Below are positions 55,191 to 64,000 of a DNA stretch of 64,000 nucleotides, piece after piece; the first letter of the stretch is position 1; every line of letters begins with the position of its first letter. The position numbers and the translations under genes are program-made. This DNA comes from Nocardia anaemiae NBRC 100462 (GTDB lineage: Bacteria > Actinomycetota > Actinomycetes > Mycobacteriales > Mycobacteriaceae): positions 372,001-436,000 of the forward strand of contig NZ_BDAZ01000008.1 of the NCBI RefSeq assembly GCF_001612725.1, written 5' to 3'. The notes under the pieces were generated by a model. That model did not search any database. It was given only the letters and a program-made list of their open reading frames with translations, and had not been told where the DNA came from.

Positions 55191-56123
55191 ATGAAAGCCC
55201 TTGCAGCAACTGGTGATCCGACCCTCGTCCGCTTCGCCGAGAAACCTGAACCCACGGCCGCCGCCGATGCGGCGATCATTCAGGTAGAGGCGTTCTCGGT
55301 GAACCGCGGCGAGATTCTCGCCATGACCGGCGCCTATGGCACTGCGACCGCACCGGGCACGGTCATGGGACAGGACGTTGTCGGCAGGGTCATCGCGGCC
55401 GCCGCCGACGGGTCGGGGCCTGTGGTCGGAACCCGGGTGGTCGGTCATGCGCAGGACGGTGGCTGGGCCGAGCGGGTGGCCGTCGCGACCTCCGCGCTGG
55501 CCGAACTGCCCGACACCGTCACGGCCACCACTGCAGCCGCCCTGCCACTCGCGGGTTTGACCGCATTGCGCCTGCTCCGGCACGTCGAGGCCCCGGCAGG
55601 CAAGAAGGCACTGATCACCGGGGCGTCCGGTGGCGTCGGCCACTATCTGGTGGAATTGGCAACGGCCGCAGGCATTTCGGTGACCGCGGTGGCGGCCTCG
55701 CCCGAACGCGGCGCGCGGCTGGCCGAACTCGGCGCGACTGCCGTCGTCCATGATGTCGCGGACGCCGATGGACCCTTCGATGTCATCTTCGAATCGGTCG
55801 GCGGCGATGTCTTCGCGGCCGCGCTCGCCCGGATCGCACCCGGCGGCACCGTGCTGTGGTTCGGCCAGGCGAGCCTGCAACCGATCCGGCTCAGCTTCTT
55901 CGAATACCTCACGGTCACACCGTTCACGCTGCGGCATTTCCCGCACTGGGTCGCCGATACGACCGATGCCGAGGATCTGCGGGTACTGGTCGACCTGACG
56001 AGCACCGGCCGCCTGCATCCGGAGCTCGGTAGGGTCGCCGACTGGGCCGAAACAGCGAGCGTGCTCACCGATCTCAACAACCGCCGGATCCGCGGCAACG
56101 CGATCCTCACCATCGACGCCTGA
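55191..56123 (+). CDS. MDR-family NADPH:quinone-type oxidoreductase
   Basis: This 310-residue medium-chain reductase lacks catalytic-zinc ligands and is therefore of the quinone reductase class. The N-terminal part has FSVNRGEILAMTGAYG and the nucleotide-binding motif ITGASGGVGHYLVELA near residue 145. Use of NADPH is likely. It is divergent from HxlR, consistent with a detoxification function induced by electrophiles (inference). A strong ribosome site AGGAGG precedes ATG 55191. The SnoaL-like gene follows 10 bases downstream. Confidence 0.85.
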   Translation: MKALAATGDPTLVRFAEKPEPTAAADAAIIQVEAFSVNRGEILAMTGAYGTATAPGTVMGQDVVGRVIAAAADGSGPVVGTRVVGHAQDGGWAERVAVATSALAELPDTVTATTAAALPLAGLTALRLLRHVEAPAGKKALITGASGGVGHYLVELATAAGISVTAVAASPERGARLAELGATAVVHDVADADGPFDVIFESVGGDVFAAALARIAPGGTVLWFGQASLQPIRLSFFEYLTVTPFTLRHFPHWVADTTDAEDLRVLVDLTSTGRLHPELGRVADWAETASVLTDLNNRRIRGNAILTIDA

Positions 56124-56133
56124 AGGAGCGATC

Positions 56134-56541
56134 ATGTCGACCACCGAGCAGACCCGCGCCACCATCCTGGCCTATATCGAGGCACTCGGATCCGGTGACG
56201 CCGAGCGGGCCGCCGGGTTCTTCACCCCCGATTCGACCTGGACCCTGTTCGGCGATCTGCCGACCGCGCGCACCTGGACCGGGCCGGAGGAGATCTTCGG
56301 GCAATTCGTCGCACAGATGCTCGAGCGAATGGATATGTCGCGACCGATCGGTCAGGAGGTGCGGACCGTGCTTGCCGACGGCGCGCAGGCGGTCGCCGAA
56401 TGGACCACCCGCGCGACCACCAAGGCGGGCGAACCGTACGTCAATAATGTGGCGATCGTCTTCCGGGTCGCGGACGGCAAGATCGCCGAGGCCCGTGAGT
56501 ATTTCGATACGGGCTATGCCCAGCGCACGTTGTTCGCCTAG
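56134..56541 (+). CDS. SnoaL-like/NTF2-fold protein
   Basis: This 135-residue protein has an NTF2-like fold: N-terminal helix ILAYIEALGSGDAERAAGFF, then WTLFGDLPTARTWTGPEEIF and the strand-rich C-terminal AEWTTRATTKAGEPYVNNVA. Proteins of this group act as small enzymes or binding proteins for polyketide-like ligands. The close spacing to the MDR reductase makes an operon likely. Its stop overlaps the Nramp stop on the other strand by 4 bases. Confidence 0.75.
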   Translation: MSTTEQTRATILAYIEALGSGDAERAAGFFTPDSTWTLFGDLPTARTWTGPEEIFGQFVAQMLERMDMSRPIGQEVRTVLADGAQAVAEWTTRATTKAGEPYVNNVAIVFRVADGKIAEAREYFDTGYAQRTLFA

Positions 56542-57788
56542 TCGCCCGTGACGGTCAGGTAGATCAGGGCCACGTTCAGCAGGCTGATGATGATGGCGAC
56601 GAGCCAGGCCAGGCTGGTGGTCACCCGGTGGTTGACGTCGGCGCCCATCAGGATGCGGTCGCTGGTGAAGCGGACCAGCGGGATCAGGGCGAAGGGAATG
56701 CCGAACGACAGCACTACCTGCGAAATGATCAGTGCGCGAGTGGGATCGATGCCGACCGCGAGGATGAGGATGGCCGGGATGAGGGTGACCATGCGCCGGA
56801 CCAACAGCGGAAACTTGCGGTTCAGCAACCCTTCCATGATCATCGCTCCGGCATACGCGCCGACCGAGGTCGATGCCAGACCGGAGGCCAGCAGGCCGAC
56901 CGCGAGCAGCAGCGCGGCCACGGGGCCGAGCGCATCGCCGACGGCGGCGTGCGCGCCCTCGAGGGTGTCGACATTCTCGCGGCCGCGCAGGGTGTTCGCG
57001 GCCATCAGCAGCATGGCCATATTGACCGTGCCCGCGAGCACCATGGCCAGTCCGACGTCATATCGGGTGACCCGCAGCAGCCGGGTCCGCAGCGGACCGA
57101 CCTCGGGCTGACCGTGGCGGTCCCTGGCCAGTCCGGAGTGCAGATACACCGCGTGCGGCATGACGGTCGCGCCGATCATGGCCGCCGCGAGCAGCACACT
57201 CTCGGTGCCCTGGAACCGCGGCAGCAGACCACCGACGGTGCCGGAGACCGACGGCGGTGAAATCACCACGCTGGCCAGGAAGCCGATCGCGATGATGGCG
57301 AGCAGACCGGTGATCACCCGCTCGAACGGCTTCTGCCCGCGCTGGTTCTGCACCAGCAGCAGCGCCATCGAGACCACGCCGGTGATCAGCCCGCCGACCA
57401 GCAGCGGCAGGTCGAACAGCAGCTTCAGCGCGATCGCGCCGCCGACCACCTCGGCCAGATCGGTGGCCATCGCGACGGTCTCGGCCTGCACCCAATAGGC
57501 AAGGCGCACTGGACGACTCGACTTGGATCGCACCGCCTCCGGTAGCGACATACCGGTGACCAACCCCAGCTTCGCGGAGAGGAACTGCACCAGTCCGGCC
57601 ATCACATTGGCCATCACGATGACCCACACGAGTAGGTAGCCGAACTGGGCGCCCGCGCTGATATTCGACGCGACATTGCCGGGATCGACATAGGCGATGG
57701 CCGCTACGAAGGCCGGGCCGAGCAAGACGCTGACGGATCTCGCCCGGGTCGTCGCGTTCCGCGCCGACTCAGCCAGGGTTGTACTCAT
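56538..57788 (-). CDS. mntH: Nramp-family divalent metal (Mn/Fe) transporter
   Basis: This 416-residue transporter has eleven or so helices. Metal-binding residues are visible: DPGN in helix 1 (AIAYVDPGNVASN) and the MPHAVYLHS motif in helix 6. It imports Mn2+ or Fe2+ with protons. The start ATG 57788 was chosen because the family starts here; an upstream frame to 57878 contains repeated promoter DNA. A TCCCGAAC direct repeat just upstream is a candidate regulator site. Confidence 0.9.
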   Translation of the reverse strand: MSTTLAESARNATTRARSVSVLLGPAFVAAIAYVDPGNVASNISAGAQFGYLLVWVIVMANVMAGLVQFLSAKLGLVTGMSLPEAVRSKSSRPVRLAYWVQAETVAMATDLAEVVGGAIALKLLFDLPLLVGGLITGVVSMALLLVQNQRGQKPFERVITGLLAIIAIGFLASVVISPPSVSGTVGGLLPRFQGTESVLLAAAMIGATVMPHAVYLHSGLARDRHGQPEVGPLRTRLLRVTRYDVGLAMVLAGTVNMAMLLMAANTLRGRENVDTLEGAHAAVGDALGPVAALLLAVGLLASGLASTSVGAYAGAMIMEGLLNRKFPLLVRRMVTLIPAILILAVGIDPTRALIISQVVLSFGIPFALIPLVRFTSDRILMGADVNHRVTTSLAWLVAIIISLLNVALIYLTVTGD

Positions 57789-57806
57789 AGAACAGAATTT
57801 TACGGC

Positions 57807-57850
57807 TTCCCGAACTTTTCGTTTAGTGCTCCCCGCCTCCCGAACCTTCA
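57807..57850 (-). promoter_or_regulatory. Direct repeat upstream of the Nramp gene
   Basis: TTCCCGAACTTTTC (57807) and CTCCCGAACCTTCA (57837) repeat exactly 30 bases apart, about three helical turns. They lie just upstream of the mntH start. A TAAAAT stretch between the repeat and the start on the minus strand could be the -10. Control by a metal regulator is inferred. Confidence 0.5.
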
Positions 57851-57977
57851 GGCCGGACTCAGGCGTCACAAGCGTCACATCGGCGGCCGTCGGTCGGGCT
57901 TCGTCAACTCAGCCCGTCCCCGACGAGTTACCCATGTGCTGCAGAAATCAACCGTCACCTAACGCAGGACAAAAAAT

Positions 57978-58023
57978 ACCGACCGCCGCGACTGTGCGTA
58001 AAGTCACAATCACGGCGGTCGGT
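57978..58023 (-). terminator. Rho-independent terminator after the mycolyltransferase
   Basis: The inverted repeat ACCGACCGCCG (57978-57988) and CGGCGGTCGGT (58013-58023) forms an 11-bp stem. It is followed on the minus strand by T plus a run of six T's (57971-57977 region). The stop of the upstream gene is 19 bases before it. Confidence 0.85.
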
Positions 58024-58041
58024 TTGAGACCGTGAATCAGG

Positions 58042-59106
58042 TCAGAGCCCGAGGCCCTTGGCCAGGGTCGGCCAGGAGTTGTGCAGCTCGTCGTTCCAGT
58101 AGCCCCAGGAGTGGGTGCCGTTGGGACGGAAGTTGAAGGTGGCCGGGATGCCAAGCGAATCCAGCTTCGCCTTCATGTTGTTGGTGCAGTAGTTGGTGCC
58201 CGCCTCGATGACACCGCCGATCAGGATCTGATTGGCCAGACCGCCCGGGCCGGGCAGCGTGTACGGGCCGTTGAGGGTGTCGTACGGGCCGGGCAGACCG
58301 TTGCCGGTCGAGATGTAGAGATCGGTACCGCGCAGACCCTCTGCATTCACATAGGGGTCGTTCGCCACCCACTCCGGCCCACCGACGGGGCCCCACATGT
58401 TGTCGACATTGCCGCCGCCCCAGGTCTCCACGGTCAGCCTGACGAACTCCGAGCCGACCGGATCACTGGTCTGGGCGCAGCCGCTGTAGGCCGCGGCGGC
58501 CTTGTACAGACCCGGCTTGGCGATCGGCAGCGCGAGCACAGTGGTGCCCGAGGTGGAAAGGCCCGCAATGGCATTGGTGCCGTTGGTGCCGAGCGCGCCA
58601 TCGATCAGCGGCGGCAGTTCCTCGGTGAAGAAGGTCTTCCACTTGTTGCGGCCGAGTACCGGATCATCCTTGATCCAATCGGTGTAGTAGCTCCACTTGC
58701 CACCGATCGGCTGCACCACATTGACGTCCTTGTCGCCGAGGAACTTCAGCGCATCGGTCTTGGCCACCCAGGACGCGCTGTCCTCGCCGCCGCCCGCGCC
58801 GTTGAGCAGGTAGAGCACCGGACGCGGCGCCGAGGCATCGGCGGGGCGCTGCACGTCGACCGGGAAGGTCCGGTCCATGGCCGCGGACCAGACGTAGAGG
58901 CGGATGCTGCGGTCGTCCTTGTACTCGGCCTTGGTGATCTTCGAGCCGTCCGGCGCGACCGGGTTCGCCAGCAGCGTCTTGGAATCGATGATCGGGTCTG
59001 CCGTCGCGGTAGATGCGCCGAAACCGGACATGACTCCCGCGAATACCGCGGTTGCCGCGATCACCGCCGCCGCACGTGTGCCGCGACGCCGGATCAGACT
59101 ACGCAT
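58042..59106 (-). CDS. Mycolyltransferase, antigen 85-like, secreted
   Basis: This 354-residue esterase has a signal peptide (RRRGTRAAAVIAATAVFAGV start, cleavage near ASTATADP). Its mature domain matches antigen 85 mycolyltransferases. Visible are LYLLNGAGGGEDSASW, WKTFFTEELPPLIDGALG, the nucleophile elbow GLSTSGTTV (Ser) and the terminal GTHSWGYWNDEL with the catalytic His. It transfers mycolic acid to trehalose and arabinogalactan in the cell envelope. The start ATG 59106 has GAAGG 10 bases upstream. A terminator follows the gene. Confidence 0.9.
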   Translation of the reverse strand: MRSLIRRRGTRAAAVIAATAVFAGVMSGFGASTATADPIIDSKTLLANPVAPDGSKITKAEYKDDRSIRLYVWSAAMDRTFPVDVQRPADASAPRPVLYLLNGAGGGEDSASWVAKTDALKFLGDKDVNVVQPIGGKWSYYTDWIKDDPVLGRNKWKTFFTEELPPLIDGALGTNGTNAIAGLSTSGTTVLALPIAKPGLYKAAAAYSGCAQTSDPVGSEFVRLTVETWGGGNVDNMWGPVGGPEWVANDPYVNAEGLRGTDLYISTGNGLPGPYDTLNGPYTLPGPGGLANQILIGGVIEAGTNYCTNNMKAKLDSLGIPATFNFRPNGTHSWGYWNDELHNSWPTLAKGLGL

Positions 59107-59261
59107 CAATTTCACACCTTCACTTCGTATCGTGATTACGGGAGGGCTTCCCATTGCCGCGGGCATGCACCGCGGCCGACCATACGGCCTATTTAGTCGT
59201 GACGATAGTGGACGTCGTTACCACAATGTTGCTCCATCATGCCTGAACGGTCGGAATGTGA

Positions 59262-62200
59262 TCAGGGTCGCCCCGGAAATCGCTGACCGTATTCGGCCAG
59301 CCCGCCGAGCGCCCGGATCCAATGTTCGGCGAAGGTCTTGACCTCGTCGCCACCGAATACCTCGGCCGCGTAGTCGAAGCGTACGAGCAGGCCGTCGGCG
59401 GTGGCGTCGGCGGTGATATCGAGCAGCAGATCCGCGGCCGGTGCGTCGGTGTGCACGCGCGCCGGACGCAGATCCCGGTAGCGCAACCCGCACCGGCCGG
59501 TGGGGAGTGCGGTCAGGGCGGCGGCGGTATCGGGATTGAGATAGCGCAGCAGGCCGTAACCGACGCCATAGGACGGCACGGCACCGGTGAGCCGTTTGAC
59601 CTGCTCGATCGCGACGCCCGCCGCGCGACCACCGACCAGTGCCTCCTCGATGTTCACCCCCTCCAACCGCAGCGGGAGCGGGTAATCGGTGGTGAAGGCG
59701 CCGACCAGGGTATCGGTCTCGGCCATCGCCCGGCTATCGGCGGGCAGCCGGACCACCGGGCCGATGGCCTCGGTGACGGTTTCGCCCGCGGAGGTGATCT
59801 GTGCCAGCGCGAGGGCGGTGAGCAGGACTTCGTCGACGCTGGCACCGTGCGCGGCGGCCGCGGCGACGACGGCGGCGGTGCCCTCGGTGGTGATCGTCAG
59901 CGAGACCCGGCGCCGCGCGCGCAGGTTCTTGTTCGTGGCACCGGCCTTGGCGGCGGGAACCGCGCTCAGGGTGTGGTGCCACCACGCCACTTCCTCGATT
60001 GCTGCCGGGCCGCTCGCACCCTCGGACAGCACCCGCAGCAGGGCGGACAGTCCGGCCTCGGGGACGGCGGGCGTGCGGTGCCTGCCGCGCGACCAGGCCA
60101 GCGACAGCTTGTCGATGATGGTGCGCCACGAGGTGTCGTCCACGACGAGGCCATTGGCGACGATGACCATGGTCGTTGGCACCTCGCGGCCGCCGACCAG
60201 TACGAAGCGGATATTGCGGCCGCGTGTCGGATCGAGTTCGGAGGCGACCGCGCGCACCACATCGTCGACCGGCGGCGGGCTCTGGTCGATGCCGTACTCC
60301 AGGCCGAGGAAGGCCTCGTCGAGACGCTGTGCCTCGGCCGGGATCTCGAAGACCGGGGCGCCCGCACCGTCACGATGCAGCCGCACCCACAGCATCGGAT
60401 GCTGTTCGAGCACCGTATCGACGGCGAATTGCACCGCTTCCGGCGAGTAGTTGGGCGGGATCTCGAGCGTCAGGACGCGCAGTTCGACACCGAAGTCCAA
60501 CAGCCGCACGGCATTCGGGGTCAGTGACAGCGGGATGGGGGCGTCGTCGGGTTCGTCGGAGCGGTGCGCGACGGCGAATTCGATCGGGTCGTCGTCATGG
60601 ATGACCGCGAACGGGACCCGCTGGGGTTCATGCGCAATCTCGGGTTCGTCGTCGTCGAGTTCCAGTACCGGAGCCTCGACCGTCGGGGGCAGGTCATCGG
60701 CCGGTGCCATGTCCTCCGCCGGTTCCGGGGCATCGATAGGTATCGGGACCAGCACCGATGTCGGGTAGTCGTGGTCGAACGCGGCCGGATCGGCCAGCGG
60801 TGCCGCGTACTCGTAGCCCTCCGGCGCGGCGGCGTATCCGACCGCGCCTTCGGTCGGCTCCGCGACCTTCTCGACCGGCGGCTCGGGCTCGGCGAGCAGA
60901 GCGGCCAGGATCGGTCCGATTTCGGCGAAGGCCGCCGGTGCTGTCATCAGCTCGTGGGTCGCCTCGACCGGATGCTCGTTGATCGTGCCGTCGACGTACG
61001 GTCGCCAGGCCCGGGATTCGGCGGTGTGGCCGGTGGCGCTGAAGAACTCGAGCGTGCCGTGGAAAACCTTGTGCTGATGGTTGATTCCGAGCTCCACCGA
61101 GCGCACCGCGCCACGGTAGCTCTGGCGCAGGCGTTCCGGGGTCAGCAGCGCCAGTTCGGGCGGGATGTTGGCGTACAGCACCGCGAGCGCCTCTTCGGTG
61201 AGGTTGCGGATATTGGTGTCGCCCAGCATGTCGGGGCCGATGCCGAGTTCGGCGAAGGCCGAGCGCAGTTCCGCCCAGAAGTCGGCGATATTGCCGCCGG
61301 TGCGGCTGTCCAGCATGGCGAGCAGCGCGACTTGCGCACCCGCCGACTGCAATTCGACCGCGACGGCATGCGCCAGCGCACCACCGAGTGACCAGCCGAG
61401 CAACCGATACGGCCCCTCAGGCTGCACCGCGCGGATCTCCTCGACATAGCGCCGGGCCATGGCATCCAGCGAATCCGGCCGGAAGTCCGGTTCGGACAGC
61501 GCGGGCGATTGCAGACCGAAGATCGGACGGTCGGCGGGCAGGTACTGCGCGAGACCGGTGTAACACCAGGACAATCCGGCCATCGGATGGATGCAGAACA
61601 GCGCCTCACCGGTGCCGTGCCGGATCGGCAGCAGCACGTCGAGTGCGGCCTCGGCGTTCAATCCGTATTCGTATGCCTCGGTGTCGTCGGCATCCATGAT
61701 GCGCTGGGTGAGCGCCGCGACGGTCGGATCGGTGAAGAACCACTGCACCTGAACCGCGATACCGGTCAGCTCGCGCAGTTTGTGCACCGCGCGCATGGCG
61801 GCCAGCGAACTGCCGCCGAGTGCGAAGAAATCGTCGTCGGAGCCGACCCGCTCGATGCCGAGCACCTCGGCGTATACGTCGGCGACGGCCTGCTCCTGCG
61901 GGGTCGACGGCGCGAGGTAGGGGCGCGGGGCGAGTTCGGGTGCGGGCAGCGCCGCCCGGTCGAGCTTGCCGACCGGGGTCAGCGGCACCATATCGAGTAC
62001 CACCACCGCCGAGGGCACCATATGCCGAGGCAGGCTGCGCGCGGCGTATTCGGTGAGCGCATCGGTATCGATGGTCCGTCCCGGCACCGCGAGCACGTAG
62101 GCGACGAGAATCTTTTCACCCGTTGGGCTTTCCCGACCGATCGTGACGGCGAACTCGACATCGTCGTGGCCGCCGAACACCGCATCGATCTCACCGAGTT

Positions 62201-64000
62201 CGATGCGCTGGCCGCGGATCTTGAGCTGAAAGTCCGTGCGACCGAGGTATTCGAGCTCCCACTCCCCCAGTTCGCCGACCCAGCGCACCAGATCGCCGGT
62301 GCGATACATCCGCGCACCGGGCGGTCCCCATGGATCGGCGACGAAGCGTTCCGCGGTCAGCGTCGGACGGTCGTGGTAGCCGCGGGCCAGCGCGGTGCCA
62401 CCCAGATACAGCTCGCCGACGGCACCGGGCGGCACCGGACGCAGCCGCGAATCCAGCACCACCATCGGCGTTCCCGGCACCGGGCCGCCGATGGTGATGC
62501 GCTGTCCGGCGATCAGCTCGCTCCAGGACGCGGCCACCGTGGCCTCGGTCGGTCCGTAGCCATTGATGAAGTGCCGTCCCGGTTGCCATGTGGCGACCAG
62601 CTCCGGCGTGCTGGACTCGCCACCGCAGCACAGGTATCGGAATTCGTCCAGACCGGCCGGATCGACGGTGCCGAGCACGGCGGGAGTGAAGATCGCGTGG
62701 GTGACCCGCTCGGTGCGCAGCAGCGCGGTCAGCTCCGATCCGCCGAGGACGGTGGACGGCACGATGACCAGTGTCGCGCCGTTGTGGAAGGTGCACAGCC
62801 ACTCCAGAATCGACGGATCGAAGCTCGGCGAGCACAGATGTAGGAACCGATGCTGCGGACCGAGCTGGAATACGGCGCTGGCGTTCGCGACGGCCCCACC
62901 GACGCCGACATGGGTGACGGTGACACCCTTCGGTGTCCCCGTCGAGCCGGAGGTGTAGATGACGTACGCCGGATGCTCTGGCAGCAGTGTCGCCAGCCGC
63001 TCGGCATCGGTGATGGGCGAGGGCGACTTGCTGGCGACGGCCGCGTGGATCGCGGGATCGTCGAGCTGTAGCCAGCTGGTTTCGCTCGACTCCTCGGGCA
63101 GCCGCTCGGTGTAGGTGGAGGTGGTGATGCCGAGGACGACACCGGAATCGGTGAGCATGTGCTGGATCCGGTCCGTCGGATAGGTCGGGTCGATAGGCAC
63201 ATGCGCGCCACCGGCCTTGGCGACGGCCCAGAAGGCCGCGACCATTTCCAGCGAACGCGGGAAGGCCAGGGCGACAAGGCGCTCCGGGCCGACGCCGCGA
63301 TCGATCAGCACCCGAGCCAGTCGCGAGGAGTATTCGTCCAGTTCCCGGTAGGAGATCGAGCGACCGGCCGTGCGCACCGCGACATGTTCGGGATCGACGC
63401 TCACCGCGCTGGTCAGCAGGTCCGGCAGCAGCCGGACGGCGGGCGTCTCACCGCGGCGCACCGGTGTCAGGGCCTGCTCCTCGGCCACGCCGAGCAGCCG
63501 CAGGTCACCGATCGGAGCATCCGGGCGGGCGACGATCTCGGTGAGCAGCCGGGTGAACCGGGCGGCGAACATCTCGATTGTCTTGTCGTCGAACAGGTCT
63601 CGCGCGAAGATGAACTCACCGCGCAGGCTTTCCGAGGCGGTGCCCGGCGCCCACATGGTCAGTGACAGATCGAACTTCGCGGTGTCGACGGCGAAATCGA
63701 AGGTCTGCGCGCGTAATCCGGGCAGTTCGAAGGTGCTGGTCGGCAGGTTCAGATACGACATCGATACCTGGAACAGCGGGTGCCGAGCCGTGGAACGCGG
63801 CGGGTTCAGCAGTTCGACCAGCCGCTCGAACGGCAGGTCGGCATGCGAAAAGGCCTGCAGGTCGGTGTCTTTGGCATGGGCGAGCAGATCACCGAAGGTG
63901 CGGTCGTCGGGCACCGGTAGCCGCAGCACCAGCGTATTGACGAACATGCCGATCATGTCGTCGAGTTCGGCCGCGCCGCGACCGGCGACCGGGGTGCCGA
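59262..64000 (-). CDS. Large NRPS, 3' part: C-A-PCP-TE plus degenerate E domain
   Basis: The gene enters from the right edge. About 1579 codons are present. Order: end of a condensation domain ([10 protein letters not shown], 63930s), adenylation domain ([10 protein letters not shown] near 62950, YGPTE near 62555, TGDLVRW), carrier domain (LGGSSLA near 61820), and a type I thioesterase ([10 protein letters not shown] near 61400, active His in [10 protein letters not shown] near 60950). A Pro/Glu/Asp-rich linker (60890-60540) follows, then a domain resembling epimerisation domains ([12 protein letters not shown] near 59560). In that last domain the HHxxxDxxSW motif is [10 protein letters not shown] and EGHGRE is missing, so it is presumed inactive. 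The adenylation pocket reads about D-P-L-A-C-G-G-V-A-K, unassigned. Confidence 0.88.
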   Translation of the reverse strand, partial: GTPVAGRGAAELDDMIGMFVNTLVLRLPVPDDRTFGDLLAHAKDTDLQAFSHADLPFERLVELLNPPRSTARHPLFQVSMSYLNLPTSTFELPGLRAQTFDFAVDTAKFDLSLTMWAPGTASESLRGEFIFARDLFDDKTIEMFAARFTRLLTEIVARPDAPIGDLRLLGVAEEQALTPVRRGETPAVRLLPDLLTSAVSVDPEHVAVRTAGRSISYRELDEYSSRLARVLIDRGVGPERLVALAFPRSLEMVAAFWAVAKAGGAHVPIDPTYPTDRIQHMLTDSGVVLGITTSTYTERLPEESSETSWLQLDDPAIHAAVASKSPSPITDAERLATLLPEHPAYVIYTSGSTGTPKGVTVTHVGVGGAVANASAVFQLGPQHRFLHLCSPSFDPSILEWLCTFHNGATLVIVPSTVLGGSELTALLRTERVTHAIFTPAVLGTVDPAGLDEFRYLCCGGESSTPELVATWQPGRHFINGYGPTEATVAASWSELIAGQRITIGGPVPGTPMVVLDSRLRPVPPGAVGELYLGGTALARGYHDRPTLTAERFVADPWGPPGARMYRTGDLVRWVGELGEWELEYLGRTDFQLKIRGQRIELGEIDAVFGGHDDVEFAVTIGRESPTGEKILVAYVLAVPGRTIDTDALTEYAARSLPRHMVPSAVVVLDMVPLTPVGKLDRAALPAPELAPRPYLAPSTPQEQAVADVYAEVLGIERVGSDDDFFALGGSSLAAMRAVHKLRELTGIAVQVQWFFTDPTVAALTQRIMDADDTEAYEYGLNAEAALDVLLPIRHGTGEALFCIHPMAGLSWCYTGLAQYLPADRPIFGLQSPALSEPDFRPDSLDAMARRYVEEIRAVQPEGPYRLLGWSLGGALAHAVAVELQSAGAQVALLAMLDSRTGGNIADFWAELRSAFAELGIGPDMLGDTNIRNLTEEALAVLYANIPPELALLTPERLRQSYRGAVRSVELGINHQHKVFHGTLEFFSATGHTAESRAWRPYVDGTINEHPVEATHELMTAPAAFAEIGPILAALLAEPEPPVEKVAEPTEGAVGYAAAPEGYEYAAPLADPAAFDHDYPTSVLVPIPIDAPEPAEDMAPADDLPPTVEAPVLELDDDEPEIAHEPQRVPFAVIHDDDPIEFAVAHRSDEPDDAPIPLSLTPNAVRLLDFGVELRVLTLEIPPNYSPEAVQFAVDTVLEQHPMLWVRLHRDGAGAPVFEIPAEAQRLDEAFLGLEYGIDQSPPPVDDVVRAVASELDPTRGRNIRFVLVGGREVPTTMVIVANGLVVDDTSWRTIIDKLSLAWSRGRHRTPAVPEAGLSALLRVLSEGASGPAAIEEVAWWHHTLSAVPAAKAGATNKNLRARRRVSLTITTEGTAAVVAAAAAHGASVDEVLLTALALAQITSAGETVTEAIGPVVRLPADSRAMAETDTLVGAFTTDYPLPLRLEGVNIEEALVGGRAAGVAIEQVKRLTGAVPSYGVGYGLLRYLNPDTAAALTALPTGRCGLRYRDLRPARVHTDAPAADLLLDITADATADGLLVRFDYAAEVFGGDEVKTFAEHWIRALGGLAEYGQRFPGRP

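Overview
The window comes from a high-GC, mycolic-acid-producing actinomycete, most probably a Nocardia. The evidence is a mycobactin/nocobactin-type siderophore cluster, an antigen 85-type mycolyltransferase, a double-TetR regulator of the Mce3R kind, an MmpL transporter, an Mtb12-like secreted protein and an actinobacterial S10 ribosomal operon. No tRNA, rRNA, CRISPR array, prophage or transposase gene was seen.

Positions 1-21600 are an iron-acquisition island. A minus-strand operon starts behind an IdeR/DtxR-type iron box (17815-17833). It encodes a type II thioesterase, a free ketosynthase (MbtC-like), an AT-KR-ACP polyketide synthase (MbtD-like), two NRPSs (MbtE-like with a decayed second adenylation domain; MbtF-like with a terminal epimerase-type domain) and a Drr-type ABC-2 exporter that runs off the left edge. 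A second minus-strand pair, lysine N6-hydroxylase (MbtG-like) and a formyltransferase, has its own box (20181-20199). This pair fits an N-formyl-N-hydroxylysine siderophore such as nocobactin. A secreted Mtb12-like protein lies divergently, and a siderophore-interacting flavoprotein follows a third box (20855-20873). Salicylate synthase, salicyl-AMP ligase, an MbtB-like NRPS and an MbtH-like protein are absent from this window.

Positions 21600-38500 are mixed accessory genes: a MerR regulator divergent from a methyltransferase, a sulfotransferase, a small Cys-containing protein, a PPOX protein, a pseudouridine synthase, a CPBP protease, a large DUF2637-like membrane protein with internal repeats, and an MFS exporter divergent from its TetR regulator. 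Two copies of a long inverted repeat flank the MFS/TetR pair. Then come an MmpL protein with an EXLDI-type protein, and an XRE/Nudix module with a divergent unrecognised gene. Positions 38500-43830 carry the S10 operon rpsJ-rplC-rplD-rplW-rplB-rpsS-rplV-rpsC-rplP-rpmC-rpsQ on the minus strand, closed by a bidirectional terminator.

Positions 44300-59100 hold a DUF4442 protein, a lycopene-cyclase-like flavoprotein, a second Drr-type ABC-2 exporter, an aldehyde dehydrogenase homologue whose catalytic Cys is Ser, a crotonase divergent from a double-TetR regulator, an SDR with its Tyr replaced, an HxlR-controlled reductase/SnoaL pair, an Nramp transporter and the mycolyltransferase. At the right edge (59262-64000) is the 3' part of another large NRPS ending C-A-PCP-TE followed by a degenerate epimerase-like domain, an unusual arrangement.

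The most notable signals are the TE-then-dead-E ending of that NRPS, a 51-bp tandem duplication carried in frame inside a condensation domain (5906-6007), and the 25-bp inverted repeats around the MFS/TetR module.
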